NCBI GenBank assembly: GCA_910586765.1
Contig: CAJUJJ010000001.1
Location: forward strand, 124,001-188,000
Direction: 5' to 3'
Source: an uncultured Clostridia bacterium
GTDB taxonomy: Bacteria; Bacillota; Clostridia; Lachnospirales; Anaerotignaceae
DNA: 64,000 nucleotides
This document shows, in pieces, positions 1 to 8,655 of the stretch. A program made the position numbers and the translations under genes. The notes under the pieces were generated by a model. The model was not told the DNA's origin. It saw only the letters and a list, made by a program, of their open reading frames with translations, and did not search any database. Each line of letters begins with the position of its first letter. Position 1 is the first letter of the stretch.

Positions 1-22
1 CTATATTTATATTTGCTTTCAT
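1..22 (-). CDS. 5' end of an unidentified gene, cut by the window edge
   Basis: Only seven codons (M-K-A-N-I-N-I) lie in the window. The start is supported by a strong ribosome binding site, GGGAGG on the minus strand at 31-36, eight bases before the ATG. It is the next gene downstream of the SSB-like gene, about 80 bases away, and could share its transcript. Function cannot be told. Confidence 0.5.
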
Positions 23-101
23 TTTGAAACCCTCCCTTGTTTAATATCATAATCTTTTTGTTATGATACTAAACTTTTATAAAAATGTCAATGTTTGATG
101 T

Positions 102-767
102 TCAAAATGAATGATTTCCCATTGATTTTTGTTTTTCTCTTTTATCAGATGCGATTTCTATTTTTGAAATAGAAACTTCATACGCTATTCTTTCTTCCAC
201 AGTATCTTCTACCTTTTTCTGATATTTTCTACTTTGCACTCGTCCCCATATTTTAATATTTTCTCCTACGGACAAATTAGACAAATATCTTGCATTTCTT
301 CCCCATGCAATACAAGGAATGTAGTCTGATTTATTATATGCTCTATTGACTGCTACCAATATATCAGAAATCTCTCTGCCAAAAGGTGTTTTTCTATATA
401 CAGGAGGTTTACATATAAATCCATTTAAAAATATTTGATTTGGATTTTGCTCTGTATCTTCTTCCAATAAATTAATTTCTCTAGCAAATATTGTTAATAC
501 CAATTTATTTTTTTTATTGCCATAATTATTATAGCTTCTCAACTGTCCTATTACTTCTACTCTAGTACCTAATGTTAAGCTTTGTTTATCAATCAATCTT
601 TCTGATACAGTAATAGGTAATATATCCTCATTATCACTCAGTCTTTCTGAAGAAATTTTAAATAAATAAAATCCCTCACCATATACTTCATGACTAAATT
701 CACATTCTTCTGTTATTTTACCTGCAATATAAATGCTATTATTTTCTAACAATCCTTCTGTATGCAT
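102..767 (-). CDS. SSB-like single-stranded DNA-binding protein with two OB-folds
   Basis: A 221-residue protein that appears to hold two OB-fold segments, at about residues 10-100 and 110-200. The second has the usual SSB look: a strand with IFLNGFICKPP, then a core ending in IPCIAWGRNA and a GENIKIWGRVQSR strand. It probably binds single-stranded DNA, but it is longer than the roughly 140-180 residues of standard Ssb and lacks the acidic C-terminal tip that Ssb uses to recruit partners, so it is likely an accessory paralogue and not the main Ssb. An ATG six codons upstream is in frame, but GGGGAGA lies seven bases before the second ATG, which I chose. The family is inferred from pattern only. 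Confidence 0.6.
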   Translation of the reverse strand: MHTEGLLENNSIYIAGKITEECEFSHEVYGEGFYLFKISSERLSDNEDILPITVSERLIDKQSLTLGTRVEVIGQLRSYNNYGNKKNKLVLTIFAREINLLEEDTEQNPNQIFLNGFICKPPVYRKTPFGREISDILVAVNRAYNKSDYIPCIAWGRNARYLSNLSVGENIKIWGRVQSRKYQKKVEDTVEERIAYEVSISKIEIASDKREKQKSMGNHSF

Positions 768-968
768 ATCCAAATCTCCCCTCATTGTTTATTAGACCGC
801 TTTTTTATGCCTTCTAAAAAAAACATTTGTCCTTTTTACAACCTCTTTTGAAATTAACAAACGGTTCTTTTTTTCACTCTGTATAGTATCATATTCTACT
901 TATTTTATCTTTAGAAGCATTTTATTTCATCTTTATATACCATAAAAAAACCATTCTCTCTATTTATT

Positions 969-1583
969 TCAAATTTCACCAATTTCTACATCAGCGGCAA
1001 TCAATGTGGTAATGGCTGCCAATGCACCAGAAACGCTTTTTTGTCCCTGTTCCAATATCAACGAAAATTCCTGCGGTTCAAAAATTTTGCCTGAAACAGT
1101 AGGTATATTTCTCTGTATACAACATTGTATTTTACTGCTTTTTTCATCTCCCATAGGCTCTAAATAGCTAGAAAGCGTTACACTTGCTCTATGATTTACT
1201 CCACAAGTAATTAGCCTATTTCCTGTTTTTAATTTTAGAGGAAAAACCCTTCTGTCATCTGTATTAACTACTAATATAGTGTTTTTTACCAAACAAGCAA
1301 TGTCCTCTTTGGTATATTCATAGTTTTTTGTACTTCCTAAATGGATAAAAATAGAAAATGCTAAATTTCTATCTTTACAATACTTTACTGTTTTTGCATA
1401 CACAGGTACTAAAAAAAGCGAATTTTTACTGCTTTTTGCTTTTTGATATGCTTCTTCAAATTCTTTTTCTTTTTTTGTTCCACAAAAACATACATAATCT
1501 TTACCATACTGTTTTACAAAATATACTATCTGCTCTATTGTTTGTTCCTTTAAATTCTCCCCCAATATACCAATGCACAACAT
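969..1583 (-). CDS. Conserved hypothetical protein with Mur-ligase-like patterns
   Basis: 204 residues, no signal peptide or membrane segment, with a good ribosome binding site (AAAGGGGG eight bases before ATG). The middle carries VVNTDDRR followed about 20 residues later by RLITCGVNHRASVT. That spacing recalls the N-x-DD and (T/S)-x-G segments that join the central and C-terminal domains of Mur ligases, but the Walker A loop (GTxGKT) and the rest of the ATPase domain are absent. It could be a stand-alone derivative of that fold that no longer ligates. The neighbours are SSB-like and hypothetical genes and give no pathway. Function unknown. Confidence 0.6.
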   Translation of the reverse strand: MLCIGILGENLKEQTIEQIVYFVKQYGKDYVCFCGTKKEKEFEEAYQKAKSSKNSLFLVPVYAKTVKYCKDRNLAFSIFIHLGSTKNYEYTKEDIACLVKNTILVVNTDDRRVFPLKLKTGNRLITCGVNHRASVTLSSYLEPMGDEKSSKIQCCIQRNIPTVSGKIFEPQEFSLILEQGQKSVSGALAAITTLIAADVEIGEI

Positions 1584-1686
1584 AAATACAGCCCCCTTTT
1601 CTTTTTATGTGAAGCTACATTTATATTTTGTCCATTTCTGTAAAAATATGCAGTGCCAATATTAGACTTATCCTTTTTTAAATTAC

Positions 1687-1724
1687 AAAAAGCCTTACAC
1701 TTGTAAAGCAGTGCAAGACTTTTT
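1687..1724 (-). terminator. Intrinsic terminator after the 1804-2109 gene
   Basis: On the minus strand GTCTTGCAC and GTGTAAGGC form a nine-pair stem (two G-U pairs), followed by TTTTT. The wobble pairs work only in minus-strand RNA, which fits termination of the upstream minus-strand gene. Confidence 0.75.
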
Positions 1725-1803
1725 ATTCATAGCAAAATGATATTTTTAATACTGCTCTACTATTTTGAATATGATGGGATATTTAAAACTTTCATTTGTT
1801 TTT

Positions 1804-2109
1804 TTACTCATCAACTCGTCGGCTGTTACGAAAGACAAAAGCAATCTTTACACAATCAATAGCAACAACCATTGTATATTCCTTTTTTTGATAAACCATA
1901 GGTACTCCATTTCTTTTTACTATGACAGCATTTATTCTCTTGTTTGGTTTCATCCAATAAGAAAGGAAATAAAAATCTTCTGTACTACAAACTGTCCATT
2001 CATATTCCATGAGCGGTTTTATAAAAAAATCTCCCTCACATTGAAAAAAATCTAACACTTGCTTTTGCGTCTGTATAAATTGTTGTACCGCATCTCCATC
2101 TTTTGTCAT
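1804..2109 (-). CDS. Small conserved hypothetical protein
   Basis: A 101-residue soluble protein with a strong ribosome binding site (TTGGAGG, ATG seven bases on). The sequence is rich in aromatic and beta-strand-like stretches (FYFLSYWMKPNKRINAVIVKRNG), looking like one small alpha/beta domain. No motif that I recognise. It stands as a single gene with its own terminator downstream and about 215 AT-rich bases upstream, before the end of uvrA. Function unknown. Confidence 0.55.
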   Translation of the reverse strand: MTKDGDAVQQFIQTQKQVLDFFQCEGDFFIKPLMEYEWTVCSTEDFYFLSYWMKPNKRINAVIVKRNGVPMVYQKKEYTMVVAIDCVKIAFVFRNSRRVDE

Positions 2110-2324
2110 TTGAATCCTCCAAAATCTACTAAAACCTAGCTAATTATATGGTACAATCTTGTTTTGGTTTTGTCAATACCTAAAAAAATACAACATTTTT
2201 TTGCATTTTTTTATGCAATAATTTATAAAATAGCACTAACATTTTTGACTTTAAAAACTTACTTTTTTGTATATTTTTGTTTCATTTTTAAACAAATTTG
2301 TAAAATATTAGTAATATTTTTTCA

Positions 2325-5168
2325 TTAAAACTTCTGCAAAACTTTTTTTAAGTACTTTGCTGTATAAGAATTTTCTACATTGCAAATTTCTTCTGGTGTA
2401 CCTTCAGCTATAATTGTTCCTCCATAATTTCCTCCTTCTGGTCCTAAATCTATAATATAATCTGCCGTTTTGATAACATCTAAATTGTGCTCTATTACGA
2501 CAACCGTATTTCCTCCTTCTGTTAATCTTTGTATTATTTTTACTAATTTATGCACATCTGCTGTATGAAGTCCTGTTGTTGGTTCATCTAATATATACAT
2601 TGTTTTTCCTGTGCTTTTTCTACTTAATTCTGTTGCTAATTTTACTCTTTGTGCTTCTCCTCCTGAAAGTGTTGTAGAGGACTGTCCTAACTGCACATAA
2701 CTTAATCCTACATCATACAGTGTCTGCAATTTATTTTTTATTTTGGGTATATTTTCAAAAAATGTCAGTGCTTCTTCTACTGTCATATTTAACACATCAG
2801 ATATTGTTTTTCCTTTGTAATGTACTTCTAATGTTTCTCTGTTATACCTTTTTCCACAACAAACATCACAAGGCACATAAACATCTGGCAAAAAGTGCAT
2901 TTCTATTTTTAATATACCATCTCCTGCACACGCCTCACATCTTCCTCCTTTTACATTAAAACTAAATCTACCTTTTTGATAACCTCTCATTTTCGCCTCT
3001 GTCGTTTGGGCAAATAAATCTCTTATCATATCAAAAAGTCCTGTATAAGTTGCTGGATTACTTCTTGGTGTCCTTCCTATAGGCGACTGGTCAATATTAA
3101 TAACTTTATCTAATTTTTCTATTCCTAAAATATCACTATGTTCTCCTGCTCTTACTCTTGCCCTATTCAAATCCCTTGCTAATCTTTTATACAATATTTC
3201 ATTTACAAGAGAACTCTTACCAGAACCACTTACACCAGTAATACAAGTAAACACTCCTAGAGGAATGGTAACATCAATATTTTTTAAATTATTTTGTCTT
3301 GCTCCTATTATTTTTAATACAGCATCTTTTTGTATTTCTTTTCTTTGAGAAGGAATTTCTATTTTTTTTCTACCACTAATGTAATCGCCTGTAATAGAAT
3401 ATTGGCATTTTATTAAATCCTGCACTTCACCAGCAAATACAATTTCTCCTCCTGCTTTTCCAGCACCAGGGCCAACATCTACTATAAAATCAGATGCTAA
3501 CATTGTATCTTCATCATGTTCTACTACAATAAGAGAATTTCCTATATCTCTTAAATGCTTTAATGTGTGAAGCAATTTATCATTATCTCTTTGATGTAGT
3601 CCTATACTTGGCTCATCTAATATATACACAACGCCCACAAGACCAGAACCTATTTGTGTCGCTAATCGTATTCTTTGTGCTTCTCCTCCTGAAAGTGTAC
3701 CAGCAGGCCTAGATAATGTCAAATATTCTAGCCCTACATCAATTAAAAATTGTATACGTGCATTGATTTCTTTCAATACTTGTTTTGCAATTCTAGTTTG
3801 TTTTTCTGTCAAAACCAATTTTTCAAAAAATTGTTTTATATCACTTACAGACAGTTCTGTTACTTCTGATATATTTTTATTTCCTACTGTAACAGCAAGC
3901 ACTTCAGGTCGTAATCTTTTTCCTTTACAGGCAGGACAAGTAATATTTGTCATATATTCTTCATATTCCATTCTCATTACTTCTGATGTTTCTTCATATC
4001 TTTTTTGCAAATTGTTTACAATGCCATCAAATTGATATTCATATGTTCCAGTTCCTCTAAAATTAGTATAAGTGATATTGACTTTTTCTCCTTTTGTACC
4101 ATAAAACAGTATTTCTTTTGCTTGCTCACTTAATTCTTTAAAAGGGGTATCCAATGAAAAATGATACTTTTCAGCAAGTGCATCAAAAAGCAAACGACTC
4201 ATACTTTCTTTATTACTTCCCATAGACTGGTATCCTGGTGCTGCAATCGCTCCCTGCAATATACTTAATTCTTTATTAGGTACTATCAAATCTGTATCAA
4301 ATTTCATTTGTTTTCCCAGCCCTGTACAAACAGGACAAGCTCCTGCTGGATTATTAAATGAAAATAATCTTGGTTCTATTTCTGAAATATTGATACCACA
4401 ATCGGGACAACTAAAATTTTGACTAAATATCAATTCCTTTTCTCCCATATTGACATCTACTATAATAAGTCCTCCAGAAAGTGCAGAAACCGTTTCTAAT
4501 GACTCTGTTAATCTCTTTTGCATATCCTCTTTTACTACCAATCTATCCACTACAATTTCAATATTATGTTTTTTGTTTTTTTCCAGTGTAATTTCTTCTG
4601 ACAGTTCATACAATATACTATCTACTCTTACTCTAACATAGCCACTTTTTTTAGCATCTTCTAATAGTTTGGTATGTTGTCCCTTTCTACCTCTTACCAC
4701 TGGTGCTAATAGCTGCAATTTAGAACGTTGTGGCAATGCCATAATTTGGTCTGCTATTTGGTCTATTGTTTGTTTTTTAATTTCTTTACCACATTGTGGA
4801 CAATGTGGCACACCAATTCGAGCAAAAAGCAATCTTAAATAATCGTATATTTCTGTTACAGTCCCTACAGTGGAACGTGGATTATGACTTGTTGTTTTTT
4901 GGTCAATCGATATTGCTGGAGAAAGCCCTTCTATATATTCTACATCTGGTTTTTCCATTTGTCCCAAAAATTGTCTTGCATAAGAAGACAACGACTCCAC
5001 ATATCTTCTTTGTCCTTCTGCATAAATAGTATCAAATGCAAGTGATGATTTTCCAGAACCACTTACTCCCGTAAATACTACAAATTTATCTCTTGGTATT
5101 TTTAAATCTATATTTTTTAAATTATGCTCTTTTGCTCCTCGTATCACAATTTCATTTTTAGACATCAT
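2325..5168 (-). CDS. uvrA: UvrABC excinuclease subunit A
   Basis: UvrA scans DNA for bulky lesions as a dimer, loads UvrB at the damage and leaves, starting nucleotide excision repair. The 947-residue protein has the usual length and both ABC ATPase halves: Walker A GVSGSGKSS near residues 34 and 637, two ABC signatures (LSGGEAQRI and LSGGEAQRV), and two DEP(S/T)xGLH Walker B regions. CxxC pairs of the zinc modules are present (CPQC, CPDC, CPVC, CPAC, CEAC, CDVC). It follows uvrB by about 20 bases and is surely co-transcribed. The first two codons are both ATG. AAAGGA precedes them, so the start could be either. Confidence 0.97.
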   Translation of the reverse strand: MMSKNEIVIRGAKEHNLKNIDLKIPRDKFVVFTGVSGSGKSSLAFDTIYAEGQRRYVESLSSYARQFLGQMEKPDVEYIEGLSPAISIDQKTTSHNPRSTVGTVTEIYDYLRLLFARIGVPHCPQCGKEIKKQTIDQIADQIMALPQRSKLQLLAPVVRGRKGQHTKLLEDAKKSGYVRVRVDSILYELSEEITLEKNKKHNIEIVVDRLVVKEDMQKRLTESLETVSALSGGLIIVDVNMGEKELIFSQNFSCPDCGINISEIEPRLFSFNNPAGACPVCTGLGKQMKFDTDLIVPNKELSILQGAIAAPGYQSMGSNKESMSRLLFDALAEKYHFSLDTPFKELSEQAKEILFYGTKGEKVNITYTNFRGTGTYEYQFDGIVNNLQKRYEETSEVMRMEYEEYMTNITCPACKGKRLRPEVLAVTVGNKNISEVTELSVSDIKQFFEKLVLTEKQTRIAKQVLKEINARIQFLIDVGLEYLTLSRPAGTLSGGEAQRIRLATQIGSGLVGVVYILDEPSIGLHQRDNDKLLHTLKHLRDIGNSLIVVEHDEDTMLASDFIVDVGPGAGKAGGEIVFAGEVQDLIKCQYSITGDYISGRKKIEIPSQRKEIQKDAVLKIIGARQNNLKNIDVTIPLGVFTCITGVSGSGKSSLVNEILYKRLARDLNRARVRAGEHSDILGIEKLDKVINIDQSPIGRTPRSNPATYTGLFDMIRDLFAQTTEAKMRGYQKGRFSFNVKGGRCEACAGDGILKIEMHFLPDVYVPCDVCCGKRYNRETLEVHYKGKTISDVLNMTVEEALTFFENIPKIKNKLQTLYDVGLSYVQLGQSSTTLSGGEAQRVKLATELSRKSTGKTMYILDEPTTGLHTADVHKLVKIIQRLTEGGNTVVVIEHNLDVIKTADYIIDLGPEGGNYGGTIIAEGTPEEICNVENSYTAKYLKKVLQKF

Positions 5169-5188
5169 TTTACTTCCTTTCTAAAGCA

Positions 5189-7168
5189 TTACTCCATAGC
5201 TTTTTTTAGCTCTAGTATTTTATCTCTCAATTCTGCTGCTGTTTCAAATTCTAAATTTATCGCTGCTTTTTTCATTTCTTTTTCTAATTTGTTTATCTCT
5301 TTTTGTAATTCTTGTATACTCATAGACTGAGGGTCTTTTTCAAAATCAAATTTATTTTTCTTTTCTACTGCTTTTGTTGCGTGTATCACATCATGTACTT
5401 TTTTTATAATTGTTTTTGGTATAATGCCATGTTCTTTATTATATTTTTTTTGTATTTCTCTTCTTCTTTGTGTTTCTGTAACAGCTTTTCTCATACTTTC
5501 TGTTATGACATCAGCATAAAGTATTACTCTGCCTTCTGCATTTCTCGCTGCCCTGCCTATTGTTTGTATCAAAGAAGTTTCAGAACGCAAAAATCCTTCT
5601 TTATCTGCATCTAATATTGCTACAAGAGACACTTCTGGTATATCTAATCCTTCTCTTAACAAATTGATACCTACAAGCACATCAAATACATCTGTCCTCA
5701 AATCTTTTATAATTTCTAATCTCTCCAATGTATCAATATCAGAATGTAAATAACGTACTCTTATATCGGCCTCTTTTAAATATTCTGTTAGGCGTTCTGC
5801 CATTTTTTTAGTAAGTGTTGTAATTAACACCTTTTGCTTTTTTGCTGTTGTTTTTTGTATTTCTACAATCAAATCGTCTATTTGTCCTGTAATGGGTTTT
5901 ATTACTACTTCTGGGTCTAAAAGCCCTGTAGGTCTGATAAGTTGTTCTGCTGTTTGCTGTGAATGTTGTTGTTCATATACGGAAGGCGTTGCTGATACAA
6001 AAAGCATTTGATGAATATGCTTTTCAAATTCTTCAAATCGTAACGGTCTGTTGTCTAATGCAGAAGGTAATCTAAAACCATATTCTACCAGTGTTGTTTT
6101 TCTGGACTTGTCTCCTTCATACATTCCTCTAATTTGTGGTATAGATACGTGTGACTCATCTGCAATAATTAAAAAATCATCTGGGAAAAAGTCAAGTAAT
6201 GTATATGGTGTTGCTCCTGCTTCTCTTAATGATAAATGACGTGAATAGTTCTCTATGCCAGAGCAAAATCCTATTTCTTTCATCATTTCAACATCATAAT
6301 GTGTTCTTTGTTCTAAACGCTGTGCTTCTAATAATTTATATTCTTTTGTAAACTGTTTTACACTTTCGTGCAATTCTTGCTCTATTCTCGTAATGGCTAT
6401 TTGTAGTTTGTCAGCAGGTGTTACATAATGAGAGGCAGGAAATATTGCAATATGACTTCTTTCTCCTAATACTTTTCCTGTTAGTACATCTATTTCTGTA
6501 ATTCTATCAATTTCATCTCCAAAAAATTCTACTCTAATAGCGTGTTCATTACTTGCTACAGGAAATATCTCTACAACGTCCCCTCTAACACGAAATGTTC
6601 CCCTCTCAAAATTCACATCATTTCTGTTATATTGTATTTCAATGAGTTTTCTTAATACATCATCTCTATCTTTTATCATATTAGGGCGGAGGGAAAGCAT
6701 CATTTCTTTATAGCTTTTAGGGTCACCTAAACCATAAATGCAGGAAACACTTGCTACAATAAGCACATCTTTTCTTTCCAGTAAAGCTGCTGTAGCAGAA
6801 TGTCGCAGTTTATCAATTTCATCATTTATAGCAGAGTCCTTTTCAATATAAGTATCTGTACTAGGTACATATGCCTCTGGCTGATAATAGTCATAGTAGC
6901 TGACAAAATACTCCACTGCATTATTGGGGAATAATTCTTTAAATTCATTGTATAGCTGTGCTGCTAGTGTTTTATTGTGTGCAATAACAAGTGTAGGCTT
7001 TTGTAATTTTTCAATGACATTCGCCATAGTAAATGTTTTTCCAGAGCCTGTTACCCCCAACAATGTCTGATATTGTAAGCCTTTTTGAAAACCTTCTGCT
7101 ATTTTTTGTATGGCTTGAGGTTGGTCGCCAGTAGGTTTATATTCTGATTGTATTTGAAATTTTTCCAT
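5189..7168 (-). CDS. uvrB: UvrABC excinuclease subunit B
   Basis: UvrB is the damage-verifying helicase-like subunit that UvrA loads and to which UvrC binds for incision. Visible features are Walker A GVTGSGKTFT, the beta-hairpin segment YYDYYQPEAYVP, DESHVS (motif II), the IGRAARN motif VI region, and a C-terminal UVR coiled-coil motif (IQELQKEINKLEKEMK) that contacts UvrC. The 659 residues match the family. An in-frame ATG lies seven codons upstream, but GGGAGGG sits just before the chosen ATG. First gene of a uvrB-uvrA operon with its own promoter. uvrC is not in the window. Confidence 0.97.
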   Translation of the reverse strand: MEKFQIQSEYKPTGDQPQAIQKIAEGFQKGLQYQTLLGVTGSGKTFTMANVIEKLQKPTLVIAHNKTLAAQLYNEFKELFPNNAVEYFVSYYDYYQPEAYVPSTDTYIEKDSAINDEIDKLRHSATAALLERKDVLIVASVSCIYGLGDPKSYKEMMLSLRPNMIKDRDDVLRKLIEIQYNRNDVNFERGTFRVRGDVVEIFPVASNEHAIRVEFFGDEIDRITEIDVLTGKVLGERSHIAIFPASHYVTPADKLQIAITRIEQELHESVKQFTKEYKLLEAQRLEQRTHYDVEMMKEIGFCSGIENYSRHLSLREAGATPYTLLDFFPDDFLIIADESHVSIPQIRGMYEGDKSRKTTLVEYGFRLPSALDNRPLRFEEFEKHIHQMLFVSATPSVYEQQHSQQTAEQLIRPTGLLDPEVVIKPITGQIDDLIVEIQKTTAKKQKVLITTLTKKMAERLTEYLKEADIRVRYLHSDIDTLERLEIIKDLRTDVFDVLVGINLLREGLDIPEVSLVAILDADKEGFLRSETSLIQTIGRAARNAEGRVILYADVITESMRKAVTETQRRREIQKKYNKEHGIIPKTIIKKVHDVIHATKAVEKKNKFDFEKDPQSMSIQELQKEINKLEKEMKKAAINLEFETAAELRDKILELKKAME

Positions 7169-7192
7169 ATACTTCCCTCCCAATTTCAAAAT

Positions 7193-7222
7193 ATACTATT
7201 AAATTTATAAATCATTTGTCAA
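7193..7222 (-). promoter_or_regulatory. Sigma-A promoter for uvrB-uvrA
   Basis: Minus strand TTGACA (7217-7222), an 18-base spacer and TAGTAT (7193-7198). Transcription would begin about 18 bases before the uvrB ATG, leaving just enough leader for the GGGAGGG ribosome binding site. Confidence 0.65.
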
Positions 7223-7291
7223 AAACAATTTTAAATTTATCTGCTAGTGTTTCATTTTATCATAATAAATCTAAAAAGTACATATAAAAAT

Positions 7292-7305
7292 AGAACAAAC
7301 ATTCT
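7292..7305. promoter_or_regulatory. Candidate LexA (SOS) box upstream of uvrB
   Basis: AGAACAAACATTCT resembles the Firmicute SOS box CGAACRNRYGTTYG: the GAAC half is intact, the centre fits, and the other half reads ATTC where GTTC is expected (11 of 14 positions). uvrBA is a classical SOS target. The box lies about 70 bases upstream of the -35 hexamer, which is far for direct repression, so this is tentative. Confidence 0.35.
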
Positions 7306-7318
7306 TAATTTTTACGAA

Positions 7319-7352
7319 CAAAAAAGGCTCAATATAGTACAATATTGAACCT
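7319..7352 (-). terminator. Intrinsic terminator after rnc
   Basis: Minus strand stem GGTTCAATAT paired with ATATTGAGCC, followed by TTTTTT. Lies 40 bases past the rnc stop and separates it from the uvrB promoter. Confidence 0.8.
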
Positions 7353-7392
7353 TTTCATTATTTTTATTCTTTTACAAAGCAATATTATAATA

Positions 7393-8088
7393 TTACTCTC
7401 CCATTTTTTTTAGTGCATCTTGTGCTGCTGCTTGCTCTGCCTCTTTTTTACTCTTTCCTGCTCCTTTTCCTAACACTCTGTTAACATGATGCACTTCTGC
7501 CACAAATGATTTGCTGTGGTCTGGCCCTGTTTCAGAAACAATCACATATTTTACAGGGTATCTACTTGTCTTTTGTATTACTTCCTGTAAATGTGTTTTA
7601 CAATCTCTCATTTTAAAGCTGTCTTTTGTTTGTTGTATTTCTTTTTCCATAAAACTTAGAATATACTTTGTCACACTTTCCATACCACCATCAATACATA
7701 TTGCCCCAATGACAGCCTCGAAAGTATCAGCCAATATAGAATCTCTGTTTCTGCCTCCTGTGGTTTCTTCTCCTCTGCCCAAAAAGAGGTATTTGCCAAG
7801 TTCCAACTGTCTTGCTAATTTTGCCAAAGAACCCTCACAAACAACGCTTGCCCTCAGCTTTGTTAATTCTCCTTCTGGCATTTGCGGATACATTCGATAC
7901 ATATATTCACTCACTACCATATCCAATACAGCATCTCCCAAAAATTCTAAACGCTCATTGTTTTCATGCTTTCCTTTTTTTTGCTCATTCGCAAAAGAAC
8001 TGTGCATAAATGACAAAAGCAATATTTCTTTATTTGAAAATGTGTATTTTATCTTGTTTTCAAATTCTTGCATCTGTTGTGTATCCAT
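7393..8088 (-). CDS. rnc: Ribonuclease III
   Basis: RNase III cuts double-stranded RNA, chiefly to release the 16S and 23S precursors. The 231-residue protein has the catalytic domain in the first 150 residues with the signature ERLEFLGDAVLD and the second acidic cluster (DTFEAVIGAI), then a C-terminal double-stranded RNA-binding domain ending in the typical GKGAGKSKKEAEQAAA helix. The ATG follows the acpP stop by one base and is preceded by TGGAG, so translation is probably coupled to acpP. The acpP-rnc pair is standard in Clostridia. Confidence 0.96.
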   Translation of the reverse strand: MDTQQMQEFENKIKYTFSNKEILLLSFMHSSFANEQKKGKHENNERLEFLGDAVLDMVVSEYMYRMYPQMPEGELTKLRASVVCEGSLAKLARQLELGKYLFLGRGEETTGGRNRDSILADTFEAVIGAICIDGGMESVTKYILSFMEKEIQQTKDSFKMRDCKTHLQEVIQKTSRYPVKYVIVSETGPDHSKSFVAEVHHVNRVLGKGAGKSKKEAEQAAAQDALKKMGE

Positions 8089-8089
8089 A

Positions 8090-8320
8090 TTATTTCTCCA
8101 CTGCCATTTTGATGTATTCTATTGCATCTCCAACTGTTTTTAATTTTTCGGCTTCATCATTATCAAATTCAATTTCAAATTCTTCTTCTAATGCTGATAT
8201 GATTTGGAACAAATCCAATGAGTCTGCTCCTAAATCGGCTAATACAGTGTCCTCATCTAATTCTGATGTTGAAATACCTAATTGCTCTCCAATAATTTCA
8301 ATTACTTTGGCTTCTTCCAT
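8090..8320 (-). CDS. acpP: Acyl carrier protein
   Basis: 76-residue acidic acyl carrier protein that carries fatty-acid intermediates on a 4'-phosphopantetheine arm. The attachment Ser is in GADSLDLFQ (around residue 35), within the expected four-helix fold. Preceded by GGGAGG eight bases before ATG. It sits between plsX (upstream) and rnc (one base downstream), and PlsX uses acyl-ACP as substrate. The 335 bases upstream hold a promoter and a hairpin, giving an unusually long leader. Confidence 0.96.
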   Translation of the reverse strand: MEEAKVIEIIGEQLGISTSELDEDTVLADLGADSLDLFQIISALEEEFEIEFDNDEAEKLKTVGDAIEYIKMAVEK

Positions 8321-8409
8321 ACTAATTACCTCCCGAACGATAGAATAATCAATTTTATACCTCTTTAAACGAAACCAGTATTTTGCTTATTCACACAAAC
8401 TAGCTTCTT

Positions 8410-8446
8410 ATACCAAATACATTTTTATTAATGTATGTATGGTATT
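8410..8446 (-). repeat. Inverted repeat (hairpin) in the acpP leader
   Basis: Minus-strand RNA can form a stem in which AUACCA pairs with UGGUAU and AUACAUU with AAUGUAU around a short loop, with a small bulge. No T-run follows on the minus strand, so it does not look like a terminator for plsX. It may be an RNA structural element or a protein-binding palindrome. It does not match the FapR operator that I know from Bacillus. The rest of 8321-8655 shows only the promoter listed next. Confidence 0.5.
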
Positions 8447-8568
8447 GTTTTTTTATAGCTACAAGCAGTACAAAATGAAAAAAACATAACATACTACATA
8501 TTATCTTTTGCTTTCATTTGTATCATATATATCAATCAATATTGTACTGCAAATTTACTATTTTTTAT

Positions 8569-8597
8569 AATATACTCCAAAACAATGATTTTGTCAG
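8569..8597 (-). promoter_or_regulatory. Sigma-A promoter for acpP-rnc
   Basis: Minus strand CTGACA (8592-8597), a 17-base spacer and TATATT (8569-8574). It lies between plsX and acpP and predicts a leader of about 240 bases before the acpP start. Confidence 0.55.
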
Positions 8598-8655
8598 CAT
8601 TAATTTGATAAATTTGATATAAATTCAAAAAATTTATATTCTATGAAGTTTTATA

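Noticed and set aside
7511..8143. 210-codon open frame on the + strand
   Set aside because: Antisense to rnc and acpP; the translation has no recognisable domain and no good start site.
8410..8446. FapR operator upstream of acpP
   Set aside because: The palindrome does not fit the FapR consensus I know, and no fapR gene is adjacent.
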